DNA of 29,804 nucleotides, taken from the NCBI GenBank assembly GCA_045590535.1, contig JAZNRE010000010.1:1-29804 (forward strand). The letters run 5' to 3'. This stretch comes from UMGS755 sp045590535 (lineage in GTDB: Bacteria > Bacillota > Clostridia > UBA1381 > UBA9506). A program made the translations under genes and the position numbers. Under the pieces are notes generated by a model that did not search any database, had not been told where the DNA came from, and saw only the letters and a program-made list of their open reading frames with translations. Shown piece after piece: positions 1-8,054 of this stretch. The stretch's first letter is position 1, and the number at the start of each line of letters is the position of its first letter.

Positions 1-1638
1 ATAATCTTTAAAGTCGTAAATCATTTCGCCTTCATCAAACAGTTTCAGGGCAATAAGACCTCTTAAACCCTGCTCTGTTCCAAAGGAATTATCAGCGGGC
101 AAAAATCCGTCGTTTGTTTCGTTGGTTTGGCTCATAAGCCCATCAATTAAACTTTTTTCATCCTTTATAACGGAAGAAGGGGCAATGCCTACAGCGGCAA
201 GTCCGGCTATTGCAAGTCCCGTTGATGAGGCATTGCCCATTGAGCCGTTAGGGCCTTGATAATCTACAATCAGATTGGCTGTTTCTTCAACGAGTGCTGC
301 AACATCAGCATTTGTGTCGCAATAAGGCGCAAGCGCACGCAGCATAGGTGCGGCTCCGTCAACGCCCCAAGTGGTATCCTGCCATGATGCTTTGGTTGTC
401 ACCGCTGCATTTAAAAGAAAATCAATGGTTTCTCGTGTGGCATAGTCCTCACCTTGCTCTAAAGCCATTAAAACATAAGGCAGTGTATATTCATAATAAG
501 GAGCTGTTACAGACTCTTCGGTAATAAGCGAATTCAGTTTTGCTACAATATTAAAAGCCACTCCGTTTTTCTTATAAGTATTTTTTGCATCATAGCCTAA
601 TGATCGAAGAGCGATAATTGATTTTGCAAGGTCACCATGCGCTGAAGAACTGTCTGCAAATGCAATGATTGTATCAATACATTTTTGCTTTTGTGTGTCT
701 GTGAGAACAAACTGAGTTTCAGGATAAATTTTTAAATAATCGGCAAAATCTGCTAAAAACCAATACAGGTTTCCGTCATCAACAAGGCTGTCAGTGAGAT
801 ATTTTTCAACAATGTTATGCATTTGCTCTTCTGCCGTGACTGGTTCAGCATCATTTTCGAGGTCACTAGAGGGCGGATTAATCGGCGGCACAATGGGTGT
901 AATTTCGTCTTCCGTTACAGTAACAATGCAAACCGGTGCCTCAATTGCCGTAGTGGTTTCATCGTTAATAATTTTAGTCTTAACCGCCGAGATAACATAT
1001 TGACCACATTCTTCAAAAGTTAACGAAACATTACCATCTACATCGGTCATATTGTCGGTAATAACGCCGTTTACGGTGATTGCAGCATCACTGCAGGCCG
1101 TAAACTCCAAGCCTACTGCCCCATACTCCCCTTGTGATAATGTTAGGTCCACGGCATTTCCCGGCTGAACAGATACCATGCTCTTATCAAAACGGGTATA
1201 TGTTTCCATATACGGATAAAGGTTTTGATTGATGCATAGTTCAATATTGTCGCCGTTTTCAAGCTCATGCGACAGCCCCCAAACGCTTTCTTCACCAAAA
1301 TTTACCTGATAGGTAAAGTTACCACTTGTATCACTCCAAAACTTTACAACTGCCAGCCCGTAATCTCCCACTGCTGATTCATAAGCAGAAAGTCCGTCAG
1401 GACACAAATTTTCATGTAACGCCACAAAGGCATCATCCAGATTATATGTATCTTGACCCGAAAGCAAAACCGGCGCCATAGCTACAAAACCGTCTTCCTT
1501 GTCACGGACAATTTCGCCGTTTTTACTTACGGTTACATAGACAGTAATTCCATCTGTTACGCTCTCAACGGCAAAAATTGTAGAAAAAGAGCATAAAATA
1601 ATCATAAAACTTAAAAATATAGAAATGATTTTTTTCAT
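1..1638 (-). CDS. Secreted transcobalamin-like protein: DUF4430 domain plus helical prenyltransferase-like repeats (3' end beyond window)
   Basis: The reading frame is open from an ATG at 1638 to the window edge (546 codons, no stop seen), so the C-terminus is missing. A GGAGG lies 6 nt before the start. The first ~25 residues form a signal peptide (basic MKKI, hydrophobic core, FAVES). Residues ~60-140 (YNLDDAFVALHE, TYQVNFGEESVWG, LENGDNIELC) resemble DUF4430, the fold of the transcobalamin/intrinsic-factor beta domain. A beta-rich Ig-like stretch follows, then a Pro-rich linker (IVPPINPPSSD). From ~290 on are alpha-hairpin repeats of the squalene-cyclase/prenyltransferase type (STGLAIAGLAAVGIAPS, GTEQGLRGLIALKLFDEG). 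The gene sits behind a cobalamin riboswitch, so I infer extracellular corrinoid capture. The domain order is the reverse of human intrinsic factor. Cobalamin binding is inference, not seen directly. Confidence 0.78.
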   Translation of the reverse strand, partial: MKKIISIFLSFMIILCSFSTIFAVESVTDGITVYVTVSKNGEIVRDKEDGFVAMAPVLLSGQDTYNLDDAFVALHENLCPDGLSAYESAVGDYGLAVVKFWSDTSGNFTYQVNFGEESVWGLSHELENGDNIELCINQNLYPYMETYTRFDKSMVSVQPGNAVDLTLSQGEYGAVGLEFTACSDAAITVNGVITDNMTDVDGNVSLTFEECGQYVISAVKTKIINDETTTAIEAPVCIVTVTEDEITPIVPPINPPSSDLENDAEPVTAEEQMHNIVEKYLTDSLVDDGNLYWFLADFADYLKIYPETQFVLTDTQKQKCIDTIIAFADSSSAHGDLAKSIIALRSLGYDAKNTYKKNGVAFNIVAKLNSLITEESVTAPYYEYTLPYVLMALEQGEDYATRETIDFLLNAAVTTKASWQDTTWGVDGAAPMLRALAPYCDTNADVAALVEETANLIVDYQGPNGSMGNASSTGLAIAGLAAVGIAPSSVIKDEKSLIDGLMSQTNETNDGFLPADNSFGTEQGLRGLIALKLFDEGEMIYDFKDY

Positions 1639-1704
1639 TTTAAGCCTCCAAATTTTTATTGTTTGTTTTCTTCTTCCGTTTTTCACCTCCCTACCGCAGA
1701 AAAC

Positions 1705-1744
1705 AAAAAAACTGCGGTAATTTTCCTTTAAAAAATTACCACAG
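1705..1744 (-). terminator. Intrinsic terminator serving as riboswitch expression platform
   Basis: On the minus strand a 13-bp stem (CTGTGGTAATTTT with AAAATTACCGCAG, one G-U pair) is followed directly by seven U residues. It lies between the cobalamin aptamer and the gene, as expected for transcriptional attenuation. The bases after the U-run (GTTTTCTGCGG) can also pair with CCGCAG from the terminator's 3' arm, so an alternative fold is possible. The DUF4430 gene's own GGAGG is further downstream and stays free. Confidence 0.8.
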
Positions 1745-1839
1745 CTGTGTTTTTCTGTGATGAATCACAATTTGTTTGCACAAAAGGACAAAGCCCTTAT
1801 CCTGCAGATAAGCGCAAACAAAAACGCTACTCCTATGCC

Positions 1840-2080
1840 ATAAAAGCACTTGCGGAATAACATCAAAGCAGGTCTTGTGACTCGCACCATATAGATTAAG
1901 AAATCTGCATTTTTATATCCTGCCTTCGCAGTTTCCCACTGACTATCTTTCGATAACGGATATAAAAACATTCGATGCACACACCGACAGGTATCGCAGG
2001 GGATTCTCACCCCATTCCCTTTCCATCGACTATGCCTTGCCTAAAGGCCTTTACAGCATAACGACACTCTGTGTGAATGT
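1840..2080 (-). promoter_or_regulatory. Cobalamin (B12) riboswitch aptamer
   Basis: Read on the minus strand the segment carries the conserved cobalamin-riboswitch blocks in order: AAAGGGAATGGGGTGAGAAT with CCCCTGC (near 2000-2030), the CAGTGGGAAACTGCGAAGGC core block (1919-1940), and the B12 box GCGAGTCACAAGACCTGC (1866-1884). A sigma-A promoter lies just upstream and an intrinsic terminator downstream, so the usual mode would be cobalamin-induced early termination. It controls the secreted DUF4430 protein. Outer boundaries are approximate. Confidence 0.9.
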
Positions 2081-2096
2081 ATTTAATTACATAACT

Positions 2097-2125
2097 ATTT
2101 TAACATAAATTTAGAATAAAATCAA
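2097..2125 (-). promoter_or_regulatory. Sigma-A promoter of the riboswitch transcript
   Basis: Minus strand TTGATT (2120-2125), 17-bp spacer, TAAAAT (2097-2102). Transcription would start near 2090, just before the aptamer. Confidence 0.7.
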
Positions 2126-2142
2126 TTGATAAACGAATGTTT

Positions 2143-2838
2143 TTAATGTAAGTTGCCTACAATTTCATTGACCTTGCCAAGATTGTCAATCTCATATGTA
2201 ACGGGAATATTCAAAATATTAGGCATGCGTGCAGGATTAAACCAACAAGTGTCAATCCCTGCCAAAAATCCACCTTTCATATCGCTTGTCAAAGAATCGC
2301 CTATTATGAGCACTTCTTTTTTATCCGTGATACCGAGTTTTTCAAAAACATAGTCAAAATATGCTTTGTTCGGTTTTTCTGCGCCAACATTTTCGGATAT
2401 AAAAATTGCATCAAAAATCTCATCAAGGCCCGAAAGGCGCAGTTTCTTTTCCTGGGCAACCCTTGTTCCGTTTGTAACGGCAACCAAGGTATATTTCCCC
2501 TTTTGAGATAGCAGAACCTCTTTGGCCCCGTCCACAAACACAACATAATCACCCAACGCCGGCTGATAGTCTGCATTAAACTCTTCTGCAATGCTTGTAT
2601 CAACGCTGATTAAGGTAAAAAACTCTTTAAATCTTCCCACTAAAATCTCTGCCTTAGTGAGCTCGTTTCGCTCAAGCATTTGCCAGTGTTTTTCGTTTAT
2701 TTTTGAATACATCGCTAGCATTTCGTCACTGCATGTGCCGAGGTTATATTTTTTAAACAAGGCTCTTATAGCATAGGCTTCTGATGCAAGAAAATCAAGC
2801 ACCGTTCCATCCACATCCCACAATAAATATTTATACAT
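2143..2838 (-). CDS. yjjG: HAD-family noncanonical pyrimidine nucleotidase, YjjG type
   Basis: A 231-residue soluble phosphatase of the HAD superfamily. Motif I is D8-V-D10-G-T, motif II is VTNGT near 120, the motif III lysine is in EKPNKAYFDYVF near 150, and motif IV is IIGDSLTSDMKGG near 175. A helical C1 cap sits between motifs I and II. Length and the DVDGTVLDF opening match the YjjG/YfnB group, which dephosphorylates dUMP, dTMP and noncanonical pyrimidine nucleotides. I start at 2838 because GGAGAAGG (2846-2853) sits 7 nt upstream; the longer in-frame start would add about 20 unconserved residues. It lies alone downstream of the small membrane protein. The superfamily is sure; the substrate is inferred. 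Confidence 0.85.
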   Translation of the reverse strand: MYKYLLWDVDGTVLDFLASEAYAIRALFKKYNLGTCSDEMLAMYSKINEKHWQMLERNELTKAEILVGRFKEFFTLISVDTSIAEEFNADYQPALGDYVVFVDGAKEVLLSQKGKYTLVAVTNGTRVAQEKKLRLSGLDEIFDAIFISENVGAEKPNKAYFDYVFEKLGITDKKEVLIIGDSLTSDMKGGFLAGIDTCWFNPARMPNILNIPVTYEIDNLGKVNEIVGNLH

Positions 2839-2931
2839 AGCCATTCCTTCTCCACACGCCCTTTGGGCTATTTTATAAAAACTGTATAACCCGGATGTCA
2901 AATCTGTCAGTGAAAATTCGTGTCAGTAAGG

Positions 2932-3342
2932 CTAAAAAGTTAATTCTTTTTTATAATTATAATTTACTTTTATCCCATAAACTTCCGTCTCCTGTTTAAA
3001 AACATTTGTCGACGGAATATTATTTACCTTTAATGTGTTGCCATCAACCCACTCAACATCAAACTCGTTATATGTTATAAATGTATTTCCGACATCTCCG
3101 GCTTTGGGTTTTTTCCCATTTTTTAGTATAGATAACCTATATGTAAATCTCGTTGTTGCGCCTGCATTTGCTTCAAAAACATATGCAACATATTTATTGT
3201 CAGGAGAAACAACTTCTTGAATAATATTTGGATCACCCATCATAAATGCCATAAATGAATTAAACGCAATATAACCTGCTACAACTAATGCAAATACAAT
3301 CGATAATATAATAGTAACAAGAACGAACCTTTTTCTCCCCAT
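2932..3342 (-). CDS. Small membrane-anchored protein, DUF5412-like
   Basis: A 136-residue protein with a single N-terminal membrane segment (about residues 5-27, FVLVTIILSIVFALVVAGYI) and a beta-rich outside domain. Motifs SPDNKYVAYVFEANAGATT, RLSILKNGKK and EWVDGNTLKVNN resemble DUF5412 proteins, which have no known function. The start at 3342 (MGRKRF) has an AGGA 6 nt upstream; a longer in-frame reading adds residues unlike a membrane-protein N-terminus. The topology suggests one TM helix with the C-terminal domain outside. Family assignment is from memory of the motif pattern and is tentative. Confidence 0.62.
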   Translation of the reverse strand: MGRKRFVLVTIILSIVFALVVAGYIAFNSFMAFMMGDPNIIQEVVSPDNKYVAYVFEANAGATTRFTYRLSILKNGKKPKAGDVGNTFITYNEFDVEWVDGNTLKVNNIPSTNVFKQETEVYGIKVNYNYKKELTF

Positions 3343-3514
3343 CATTTTTCCTTTCAGCATATTCAATATATATTTTATGAATCTCAAGTGATCAATTGTA
3401 ATGTCGATTGTCAATAGGCTCTCTTAAGGTAAAAAGCAGAAATAATTTGTTGCGTTTCTGCCTTTTCAAATTCTCTCCCTTTAGAACTCGCATATCGTCT
3501 TAATCTTTTTCGAT

Positions 3515-4573
3515 TTATTCAAATAACTCTTTGTGTTCCGTCTTAAAATCATTTCGCATTCTGATCAGTTTGTTTTCGAACTCATCATAGTTCTCCATTG
3601 TAATAACATATTCGTCAGTTGCAAAACACCTTGTCATATAGTCATTGATTTCAGGTTTGTAGTGGGTAATGTCTTTATAGTTCTCTAAATCCGTTGTAAA
3701 ATCTGCTGCCTGAAAATCATAGACAGTAAGACCTTTTTCTAAGGCTTTTTTCGTAAAATATTTTTTTCCACAAAGCAATGCGTCAGTAAGTTCATCTGTT
3801 TGTTCTGCCCAATAAAGCATGGAATATGGGGCGAAAAAGAAAATATGCTCTCCGGCATCTGGCTGAAGTCCCTCAAAATATTTGTCGATTCTCTTTGTCA
3901 TGGTATTATATAAATCGTCCATTTCTACTTCAGAAACACCATATTTTCCACTTTTATAGTTTTTTAACACGATTTCTTTGCCGAAAGCAAAATCGAGGCG
4001 CCAATCTTCTAATCGGTCGATGCTTTTGCTATAGGCAAATTTGGTTGGCAACTGAACATCTAACTTGTCTAAAAGCAGAAAACTCACATCAATAGGCATA
4101 TAGCGAAACCACGCCTCGTAGTTTAGAAAATAACGACATCGAGATAAAATGTCATCTTTAATTAGGTATTGAGGAATTCTGCTTTCCTCCGAATTATCAG
4201 TAAACAGATACATTTCTGCACAAATATAATATTTCTTTGCTTTGCCTGTTTCATATGCCAAATTAAGCAGATCATGTTCTTCAACAGCACGAATACCCCC
4301 AACACCAATATGCAGAGGGTTGACATCCAGTTCGTCACGAAACACATTCATATCAAAATTTTGCGTCATGGAAGAACCGAGAATAAGCGTATCATAATCA
4401 TAATTCTTAATCAATCCGGGACTTACAAACCGTGCGCTGAGCATATATGCATTGTCCTTAACACGAAACTGAAAGAAAGGGTCTATGATATATACCGTTA
4501 GAGAAAGAATAATAGCAAAAACAAGGACCAAAATCAAGAAAGAAAACAGCCATCTTACAGAATGATGTTTCAT
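3515..4573 (-). CDS. SGNH-like O-acyltransferase partner of MBOAT (AlgX/DltD-like)
   Basis: A 352-residue protein with one N-terminal membrane helix (residues ~10-30) and an extracytoplasmic SGNH-like domain. The nucleophile block is LILGSS (Ser67/68), and the C-terminal Asp-x-x-His dyad is D301-I-T-H304-Y. This is the usual pairing of an MBOAT protein with an SGNH partner that moves acetyl groups onto an extracellular polymer. It begins 14 nt after the MBOAT stop, with GGGGAGGG as ribosome site, so both are surely cotranscribed. The acceptor polymer (wall polysaccharide, teichoic acid or exopolysaccharide) cannot be told from sequence; no glycosyltransferase genes are adjacent. Confidence 0.8.
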   Translation of the reverse strand: MKHHSVRWLFSFLILVLVFAIILSLTVYIIDPFFQFRVKDNAYMLSARFVSPGLIKNYDYDTLILGSSMTQNFDMNVFRDELDVNPLHIGVGGIRAVEEHDLLNLAYETGKAKKYYICAEMYLFTDNSEESRIPQYLIKDDILSRCRYFLNYEAWFRYMPIDVSFLLLDKLDVQLPTKFAYSKSIDRLEDWRLDFAFGKEIVLKNYKSGKYGVSEVEMDDLYNTMTKRIDKYFEGLQPDAGEHIFFFAPYSMLYWAEQTDELTDALLCGKKYFTKKALEKGLTVYDFQAADFTTDLENYKDITHYKPEINDYMTRCFATDEYVITMENYDEFENKLIRMRNDFKTEHKELFE

Positions 4574-4587
4574 ACCAATACCCTCCC

Positions 4588-6018
4588 CTAAAAGTTAAAG
4601 TAAATGAACACACTTTCTCTGGATAAACAAAGAAGTGAAATCGTAAACATAACGGCTGCCGCAACCAGTGTCTTTTTTGATGCTGTGAATTTCTCTAATT
4701 GATAGACGCTGTTTTTTCTACAAAATACAACATATAAAAGAGCACTAATAAGCGATAAAATGTAGCCATAATCAATAATTGCAGGCAAGTTTACGCCGCC
4801 ATCTACGCCCACAACAGTTTCCAGTTGAGAAAAACAAACATTACCAAAAGAAAGCATGCCTTTATAGATTTCAAGGGCTTGACCAAAGTTTTCTGCGCGG
4901 AATAAAACCCATAGGCCATTTACAATTAAAAATGTCCCTAACACACGCAAGACACAAGGAATTTTTTCCATCCGTTCTTCGCCCAATAATTTTTCAACAA
5001 CACGAAACACGCCATGAAAAACTCCCCAAAGCACAAAAGTCCACGCTGCTCCATGCCATAATCCACTGACAAAAAAGGTAATAAACAAATTGAGGCAGGT
5101 TCTTGCATTGTCCTTGCGATTTCCTCCCAAAGGTATATAAATATAGGTCGTTAAAGCTCTGCCTAAAGTGATGTGCCATTTCTTCCAAAATTCTGTTATG
5201 CTCTTTGATTTATAAGGTGACAAAAAATTAAACGGAATGTTAATGTTAAACATTTTTCCCAAGCCTATTGCCATATCCGAATAACCTGAAAAATCAAAAT
5301 ACAGTTGTAATGTATAGCTTAAAGAGATGGCCCAACCCGCAGCAAGCCCAATGTCTGTCATACCAAATCCGTTATTGACAAAAACGGCCAGTGTATCTGC
5401 AATGACGGCTTTTTTAAACACACCCATGGCAAAAATATAAAGACCCGAAGAAAAATTTTCGTTGTTAAAATATCTTCTTTTTTCCTCCATAAACTGTGGG
5501 ATCATTTCACTATAAAGCACAATGGGTCCTGCAACTAGCTGTGGAAAAAATGTTACGAACAAAATATAATCTGAAATCTTTGCAACCTTTTCTTCTTCTT
5601 TATAAATAGAAACAAGGAACGAAAGCTGCTGAAAGGTGAAAAAACTAATGCCCAACGGCAATAAAATGTTCCTCAAGGCAAAGCTTGTGCCAAAAATGAC
5701 ATTGATGTTTTCTAAAAAGAAATCATAATATTTAAAATAGCCCAACAAACCCACATTGAACAAAACACCAATGGTCAGAAATAATTTTTTAATTATCCTT
5801 TTATTTTGTTGAATGCTAAACGCCAAAAGATAGTTTATAACAATGGATACAACAATTAAGATTAAGTACTTTACATTATAATATCCGTAAAAAAATAAAG
5901 AAGCTACAATCAAAAATACCCTTTGATATATAGGATTTTTAAGTTTAGAAAGTGCATAATATACAATCAGAACAGCAGGAAGAAATGCAAAAATAAATAT
6001 ATATGAAGAAAAAACCAT
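4588..6018 (-). CDS. MBOAT-family membrane O-acyltransferase (AlgI/DltB-like)
   Basis: A 476-residue polytopic membrane protein with about ten hydrophobic segments. Family hallmarks are MVFSSYIFIFAFLPAVLI at the N-terminus, LLPLGISFFTFQQLSFLVSI, LYFDFSGYSDMAIGLGKM, EFWKKWHITL, and the catalytic histidine in SGLWHGAAW at residue 322. It would take an acetyl donor from the cytoplasm and pass the group across the membrane to the SGNH partner encoded next. GGAGG precedes the ATG. It has its own sigma-A promoter overlapped by a perfect inverted repeat, so regulation by a repressor is plausible. Confidence 0.92.
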   Translation of the reverse strand: MVFSSYIFIFAFLPAVLIVYYALSKLKNPIYQRVFLIVASLFFYGYYNVKYLILIVVSIVINYLLAFSIQQNKRIIKKLFLTIGVLFNVGLLGYFKYYDFFLENINVIFGTSFALRNILLPLGISFFTFQQLSFLVSIYKEEEKVAKISDYILFVTFFPQLVAGPIVLYSEMIPQFMEEKRRYFNNENFSSGLYIFAMGVFKKAVIADTLAVFVNNGFGMTDIGLAAGWAISLSYTLQLYFDFSGYSDMAIGLGKMFNINIPFNFLSPYKSKSITEFWKKWHITLGRALTTYIYIPLGGNRKDNARTCLNLFITFFVSGLWHGAAWTFVLWGVFHGVFRVVEKLLGEERMEKIPCVLRVLGTFLIVNGLWVLFRAENFGQALEIYKGMLSFGNVCFSQLETVVGVDGGVNLPAIIDYGYILSLISALLYVVFCRKNSVYQLEKFTASKKTLVAAAVMFTISLLCLSRESVFIYFNF

Positions 6019-6067
6019 TTTACCCTCCTATGTTAATAAATCTTTTTAAAGCCCATACTCAATGTGC

Positions 6068-6096
6068 ATTTTAGCATAAATTGCTAAAATTGTCAA
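6068..6096 (-). promoter_or_regulatory. Sigma-A promoter of the MBOAT/SGNH operon with overlapping inverted repeat
   Basis: Minus strand TTGACA (6091-6096), 17-bp spacer, TAAAAT (6068-6073). The region from -10 through the spacer is a perfect inverted repeat with 9-bp arms ATTTTAGCA and TGCTAAAAT around a 5-bp centre (6068-6090), which is a good operator candidate. Confidence 0.78.
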
Positions 6097-6145
6097 ACAA
6101 AAGAAAGAGGACACAGGAATTATCGTTTGCATTATAAATTGATTT

Positions 6146-6176
6146 AAAAAAGCGGTTGCCCAACGGCAACCGCTTT
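6146..6176 (-). terminator. Intrinsic terminator of the pfp gene
   Basis: A 12-bp stem (AAAGCGGTTGCC with GGCAACCGCTTT), a 4-nt loop and a U-run on the minus strand, just past the PPi-phosphofructokinase stop codon. Confidence 0.85.
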
Positions 6177-6188
6177 CCTGTTTTTTAC

Positions 6189-7850
6189 TTATTCTGCTTT
6201 TTCTAAAGCGAGGGTTTTGGTTGTGAGGTCACAAACTTCAGCAGGGCCATAATATTGAATGGCACCGGGATAGAGGTAAGAAGTTTCAACAGCCCACTCT
6301 TCTCTGTGTGCTTCAAAGAACTTAAAGGGCTTACCGTCAAGCTCAACAAGGGCCTTTTTGATAACCGGTTTGTCTTCGCCGTGTCTTCTTTCTATATTCA
6401 TCATCTTGGTGATGGGCATGCCGCCTGCAATCCATTCGTCTGCCGGTTTTGAAAGGTTTGAAACCTTGGACAAATAGCCATTATAGCCATACTGAATGAG
6501 CAAGCATGCGTTATAGCCCAGTGAATAGCAATAGTCAGCATCGAAGTTAGAGGGGAATGCGCATCTGCCTTCATAACCGAAGAAATGGTGAATGGGTGAG
6601 AATTTGCCGCTGTATGTGCCGGCTTTCTTTCTTGCAGCCAGTTTATCAGCAACAAGAGCTGAAAACAGCTTTTCAGATTCAATCAAAGAAACCTGCACAT
6701 TGCCGTGGGGGTCTCTTTCTAAGAAGAGCTGCTGCTGAATGCTCTGGGGCAGAATGGCAAACACTTCCATGGATGCTTTGGTCAGGCCGTTTTCAATGAA
6801 GGCATATTTTTCTTCCCAGGTGGGCAATTCGTTGAAGGCATCAGCCTTGCTGCCCGCCAAGAGTTCGTTAATTTCAGCGATTAAAACAGAAAATTCGGGA
6901 ACAAATTCAACAACGCCTTCCGGAATAATGGCAACACCAAAGTTCATGCCCTTGGCCGCTCTATTTGCAACGGAATCAGCAATATAATCAGCGATTTGAG
7001 AAAGTGACATTTTCTTAGCAGCAACTTCTTCAGAAATAAGGCAGATGTTCGGCTGTGTTTCCAAAGCACACTCTAATGCAACATGAGAAGCCGAACGGCC
7101 CATAACTTTAACAAAATGCCAATATTTCTTCGCTGAGTTTGCATCTCTTTCAATGTTACCAATCAGCTCGCTATAGGTTTTTGTGGCTGTATCAAAACCA
7201 AAGGAGCAATCAATGTCTTCGTTTTTCAAGTCACCGTCGATGGTTTTGGGACAACCGATTACCTGAACGCCGGTGTTGTTGGCTGCAAAATATTCAGCCA
7301 AAACAGCCGCATTGGTGTTGGAATCGTCACCACCAATGATAACAACCGCGTTAATGCCGTGTTTTTTGCAAACATCAGCAACAATGGCAAACTGTTCGTT
7401 GGTTTCGAGTTTGGTTCTGCCGGAACCGATAATATCAAAACCGCCTGTGTTTCTATATTCATCAATATATGCATCGTCAAAAATGATGTAATCATCTTCA
7501 ATCAAACCGCTGGGACCGTTTTTAAAACCGAAGAGCACATTTTCAGGATTGGCTGCCTTTAAAGCATCATAAAGGCCGCAAATTACATTGTGTCCGCCGG
7601 GAGCCTGTCCGCCGGAAAGAATAACGCCCACGGTCTGCTTTTTAACAGCAGCGGTGTTTTCACCTTTTTTGAAAACAATCTCCTTTTTACCATAAGTGTT
7701 GGGGAAAAGTGCCTTAATTTTTTCGCAATCGGCTACGCTGGTTGTTTCAGCACCTTCTGAAACACAAATTTCAGCAACGCCGCCACGGAGCATTTTGGGC
7801 AGCTTGGGTGCATATGCATATCTTGCTTTTTGTAATGATGAGATTTCCAT
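6189..7850 (-). CDS. pfp: Diphosphate--fructose-6-phosphate 1-phosphotransferase (PPi-PFK, long form)
   Basis: A 553-residue cytoplasmic enzyme that phosphorylates fructose 6-phosphate with pyrophosphate, reversibly, in glycolysis/gluconeogenesis. Phosphate-binding SGGQAPGGHN is at 79-88, GGDDSN at 173-178 (the second Asp marks PPi rather than ATP use), and the catalytic PKTIDGDL at 201-208. MGRSASHVALECAL and the sugar-binding GYEGRCAFPSNFD follow. The length matches the long bacterial/plant-like PPi-PFK group (about 550 aa). AAGGAG lies 7 nt before the ATG. It is a single-gene unit between its own promoter and terminator. Confidence 0.95.
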   Translation of the reverse strand: MEISSLQKARYAYAPKLPKMLRGGVAEICVSEGAETTSVADCEKIKALFPNTYGKKEIVFKKGENTAAVKKQTVGVILSGGQAPGGHNVICGLYDALKAANPENVLFGFKNGPSGLIEDDYIIFDDAYIDEYRNTGGFDIIGSGRTKLETNEQFAIVADVCKKHGINAVVIIGGDDSNTNAAVLAEYFAANNTGVQVIGCPKTIDGDLKNEDIDCSFGFDTATKTYSELIGNIERDANSAKKYWHFVKVMGRSASHVALECALETQPNICLISEEVAAKKMSLSQIADYIADSVANRAAKGMNFGVAIIPEGVVEFVPEFSVLIAEINELLAGSKADAFNELPTWEEKYAFIENGLTKASMEVFAILPQSIQQQLFLERDPHGNVQVSLIESEKLFSALVADKLAARKKAGTYSGKFSPIHHFFGYEGRCAFPSNFDADYCYSLGYNACLLIQYGYNGYLSKVSNLSKPADEWIAGGMPITKMMNIERRHGEDKPVIKKALVELDGKPFKFFEAHREEWAVETSYLYPGAIQYYGPAEVCDLTTKTLALEKAE

Positions 7851-7883
7851 AGTTTTACTCCTTTATTAAATCATATTATTTAT

Positions 7884-7912
7884 ATTATAATACATTAAGG
7901 CGAAAAGGTAAA
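7884..7912 (-). promoter_or_regulatory. Sigma-A promoter of pfp
   Basis: Minus strand TTTACC (7907-7912), 17-bp spacer, TATAAT (7884-7889). Confidence 0.7.
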
Positions 7913-7989
7913 GAGAAATATTGAAAAAATGTTTAATTTTACCCTTATTTTTCTATTTTTTACAGAAAACAAACATAAATGTTGCTATA

Positions 7990-8018
7990 TTGACTTTTAT
8001 TATAAAAAATTATATAAT
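7990..8018 (+). promoter_or_regulatory. Sigma-A promoter of the metF-metH operon
   Basis: TTGACT (7990-7995), 17-bp spacer, TATAAT (8013-8018). The predicted 5' UTR is only about 30 nt, too short for an S-box or Met T-box. Confidence 0.75.
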
Positions 8019-8054
8019 TTTTTTATTGATTTTATTTTAAAGGGGTCCTGTAAC

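Noticed and set aside
1765..2010. An 81-codon open frame on the minus strand
   Set aside because: It lies entirely inside the cobalamin riboswitch and its downstream leader; its bases are explained by the RNA.
4169..4501. A 110-codon frame antisense to the SGNH gene
   Set aside because: No ribosome site, no recognisable domain, and full overlap with a well-supported gene.
7139..7562. Several open frames antisense to pfp
   Set aside because: They overlap a highly conserved enzyme, have no ribosome site, and show low-complexity or Trp/Cys-rich compositions typical of shadow frames.
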